7,460 nucleotides of DNA from JANMQK01 sp031370485 (GTDB lineage Bacteria > Acidobacteriota > Polarisedimenticolia > Gp22-AA2), in assembly GCA_031370485.1 (NCBI GenBank), contig JANMQK010000292.1, positions 1 through 7,460 of the forward strand, written 5' to 3'. Positions 5,755-7,460 of the stretch are shown here, piece after piece; within the stretch, counting starts at the first letter, position 1, and each line of letters starts with the position of its first letter. The translations under genes were made by a program, and so were the position numbers. A model generated the notes under the pieces. The model was not told the origin of the DNA, ran no database searches, and saw only the letters and a program-made list of their open reading frames with translations.

Positions 5755-6945
5755 TTGGAATCGAACAGGCGTGGGAACCGGTCGCTCATCGCACTCGCCG
5801 GGGTGGCGCTGCTCACCTGGATTTCCGCGGGCGGTCAGGCGCGGGCGCAGGGGTGAGTCCTCATCAGGCCAACCGCGCCCGGGCTTGGCGCGTCCGAGAA
5901 CCCCTACCTCCAGCCGGGAGAGTGGCAGACGAGCCTCGCCTACCGCGGCCTGCGCTCTGACCGGCACTACAACGGCAGCGACGAGCAGACGCAGCGCCAG
6001 GCGCTGCACAACAACGTCGTCAACATCCAGAAGACGGGCGACCTGGGGTTCACCTACGCCATAAGCGAGCGACTGAACGTGAGCGCCGGCATCCCGTACA
6101 TCGACGCCTCGTGGTCGATCCCGCTGCCGGCCCAGCCGCCGATAGGCCCCCGCAGCGAGCAGAACGCCCGCGGCCTCGGTGACATCAGCGTGACGGGGCG
6201 GTACTGGCTGAGGGAGACGGCGTCGCACCCGCGCGGTAATTTCTCGGTCGGGCTCGGCCTGAAGGCCCCCACCGGACAGCACGACGTCAAGGATAATTAC
6301 CCGGTGCTGAACGGCACCAACCCCACGCTGAAGCCGGTGGACATGTCGATCCAGCCGGGAGACGGCGGGTGGGGCGTCATCTTCGACTTCCAGGGGTTCA
6401 AGCGGATCGGCAAGACGGTCCTCCTCGGCAACGCGACATACCTTGCGAACCCACGCGACACGAACGGCACGCCGTCAATCATCAGCGGCCTCGGCTTAGG
6501 CGCCAACCCGGCCTTCTCCAACCGCCTGGTCAACACCGTCCCCGACCAGTACATCGCTCGCCTCGGCGCCGCGTATCCCATCGGCAAGACCGGCCTCTAC
6601 GTGGCCGCCTACGCCCGCGCCGAAGGGGTGCCGCGCTACGACCTGATTGGCGACAGCAACGGCTTTCGCCGCCCCGGCTACGAGATATTCTTCGAGCCCA
6701 GCCTCTCCTACACGCGCGGCGCCGACACCTGGTCCCTCAGCGTGCCGCTCGCCCACTTCCGCAAGCGCGTCACCGACCCCTACACCGACTTCGAGGGGGA
6801 CGCGACGTTTCCGGATTCGATCCTGCTGTTCGGGTACTCGCACCGGTTTCAGCCCGCCAAGGGCAGCCCGCCGGAGGCCCGCAACCGGCCCGCGGCGGGG
6901 GCAGAGTGCACGGCGGCGCCGACTTCCCCTGCTACGGGACACTGA
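5755..6945 (+). pseudogene. Outer-membrane beta-barrel protein gene interrupted by an in-frame TGA after the signal peptide
   Basis: One continuous frame except for a TGA at 5854-5856 (codon 34). From TTG 5755 it encodes a signal peptide: basic residues at 5, 6 and 9, a hydrophobic core at about 10-23, and an ARA cleavage site at 29-31. After the TGA, in the same frame, the mature part begins (RPTAPGLGASENPYLQPGEW) and continues about 340 codons as alternating amphipathic strands with aromatic ends, such as ISVTGRYWLRE, NFSVGLGLKAPTG, GLYVAAYARAE and YEIFFEPSLSYTRG. This is typical of a monomeric outer-membrane porin or transporter, loosely like the MetA-pathway/'transporter' barrels; the substrate is unknown. 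The last strand ends LFGYSHRF (Phe365), followed by an unusual 31-residue Pro/Ala-rich tail. The first in-frame start after the TGA (GTG 6079) would lack a signal peptide and several strands. Either the gene is broken, the TGA is read through, or the base is a sequencing error. The 363 stop-free codons downstream argue that any mutation is recent. Confidence 0.75.
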
Positions 6946-6969
6946 CGCCGGCTGCTGGGACGTCAGCCG
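6942..6969 (+). other. Hairpin at the 3' end of the barrel gene (weak terminator candidate)
   Basis: CTGACG (6942-6947, containing the stop TGA) pairs with CGTCAG (6961-6966) across 13 bases. An alternative fold pairs CGGCTG (6949-6954) with CAGCCG (6964-6969). No T-run follows, so this is not a standard intrinsic terminator. The fold is seen in the sequence; any function is uncertain. Confidence 0.25.
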
Positions 6970-7460
6970 ACCCCGCGAGATTCGTCGACGCCTTGCACGA
7001 TAGGCTGCGTCGGAGATACAGTCCCGCCCAAGCACCCAGAATGCAGGCCCCCCGGACCTGTTCGGAGAGGTGCCAGGCATGCAGCCCAAGAATCTCAATC
7101 GCCCAGCCGGAGAGAGGCCGCCCCAACAGCATCCCTTTGTTCGGCCTTACATGGCGACATCAAGAGCAATCGACAGATCCGCACAGAAGAATTCGGATCC
7201 GTCGACTACCGGCCCCCTGGCCCGACAGGTTTATCGCGCTATGCTGCGGGGCGCCTCGCTACCTTTGTTGAGATACAACGCGATTTCGCAGGCATATTAG
7301 ATATGGCAGCAGAATCACTATGTTTATTGGAAAGTACTGAACGATCTAATGAGCGTTGGGCAGTCAGAGGATGAAGATGGCGGCTGACCGTCCTGCGTCC
7401 CGGGTACGCACTCCGCCGTTTCTGTATCGTGCGATGCAGGTGGAGCGCCATGCACGAGAA
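6970..7460. other. Region without a convincing gene; possible start of a gene at the right edge
   Basis: No open frame here shows a recognisable family or believable codon pattern. DNA from roughly 7270 to 7370 is visibly richer in A and T than the rest of the window. At the far right, two plus-strand starts have Shine-Dalgarno-like sequences: ATG 7377, preceded by AGAGG at 7366-7370 and open for 28 codons (MAADRPASRVRTPPFLYRAM...), and ATG 7450, preceded by GGTGGAG. They are in different frames, so at most one is likely to be real. Too little sequence remains to name a product. Confidence 0.4.
7170..7205. repeat. Inverted repeat (12-bp arms, one mismatch, 12-base loop) containing a polylinker-like string
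   Basis: The arms TCGACAGATCCG (7170-7181) and CGGATCCGTCGA (7194-7205) are reverse complements at 11 of 12 positions. The right arm lies inside GAATTCGGATCCGTCGAC (7189-7206), which is exactly EcoRI, BamHI and SalI sites end to end. It may be a natural hairpin or a cloning-linker remnant. No T-run follows that would mark a terminator. Confidence 0.6.

Noticed and set aside
5854..5856. TGA as a selenocysteine codon or recoded TGA
   Set aside because: No selenocysteine role is expected at the N-terminus of a barrel protein, I see no clear SECIS-like hairpin just downstream, and neighbouring genes use TGA as a normal stop.
7434..7449. Minus-strand TGGCGC-N5-CTGCA resembling a -24/-12 promoter
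   Set aside because: It keeps GG-N10-GC but has two mismatches to other key positions, and no supported gene lies downstream on that strand. Such matches are common in GC-rich DNA.
1..7460. CRISPR array, tRNA or rRNA genes, insertion sequences, phage genes
   Set aside because: I read both strands for repeat-spacer patterns, tRNA T-loop and anticodon patterns, transposase-like proteins and terminal inverted repeats, and found none.

Overview
The window is GC-rich, densely coded and clearly bacterial. It encodes an outer-membrane beta-barrel protein and a sigma-54 regulatory system, so the host is a diderm. The style (GTG/TTG starts, Ala/Arg/Gly-rich proteins, short overlaps between operon genes) fits an Acidobacteriota, deltaproteobacterial or similar high-GC environmental lineage, but I cannot place it more precisely.

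Layout, left to right. (1) Positions 1-1610, minus strand: an ABC-2 type exporter operon. It has an ATPase (681-1610) and a permease (1-681, running off the left edge), joined by a one-base TGATG stop/start overlap. (2) Positions 1611-1754: a short divergent intergenic region with a direct repeat, a perfect 12-bp palindrome and a TATATT box. (3) Positions 1755-4866, plus strand: a two-component operon. A membrane sensor histidine kinase overlaps by 8 bases an NtrC-family response regulator with an intact GAFTGA sigma-54 contact motif. (4) Positions 4900-5450, minus strand: a complete VapBC toxin-antitoxin module, convergent with the two-component operon. Its promoter and operator region carries phased ATGCA motifs and overlaps the vapB start codon. 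(5) Positions 5710-6945, plus strand: an outer-membrane beta-barrel gene preceded by a near-consensus sigma-54 (-24/-12) promoter and a good ribosome binding site. An in-frame TGA interrupts it just after the signal-peptide cleavage region. (6) Positions 6946-7460: no convincing complete gene. There is a hairpin whose right arm forms a contiguous EcoRI-BamHI-SalI string, then an AT-richer segment.

How it may work together (inference): the histidine kinase senses an extracytoplasmic signal and phosphorylates the sigma-54 activator. The only strong -24/-12 promoter I found lies in front of the outer-membrane barrel gene about 0.85 kb downstream, which makes that gene the obvious candidate target, with vapBC sitting between regulator and target. 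The divergent ABC exporter may be part of the same envelope response, but no shared binding site proves this. I see no wholly new multi-gene system. The most distinctive points are the regulator/sigma-54 promoter/barrel link, the in-frame TGA in that target, the vapBC control region overlapping the start codon, and the polylinker-like hairpin.
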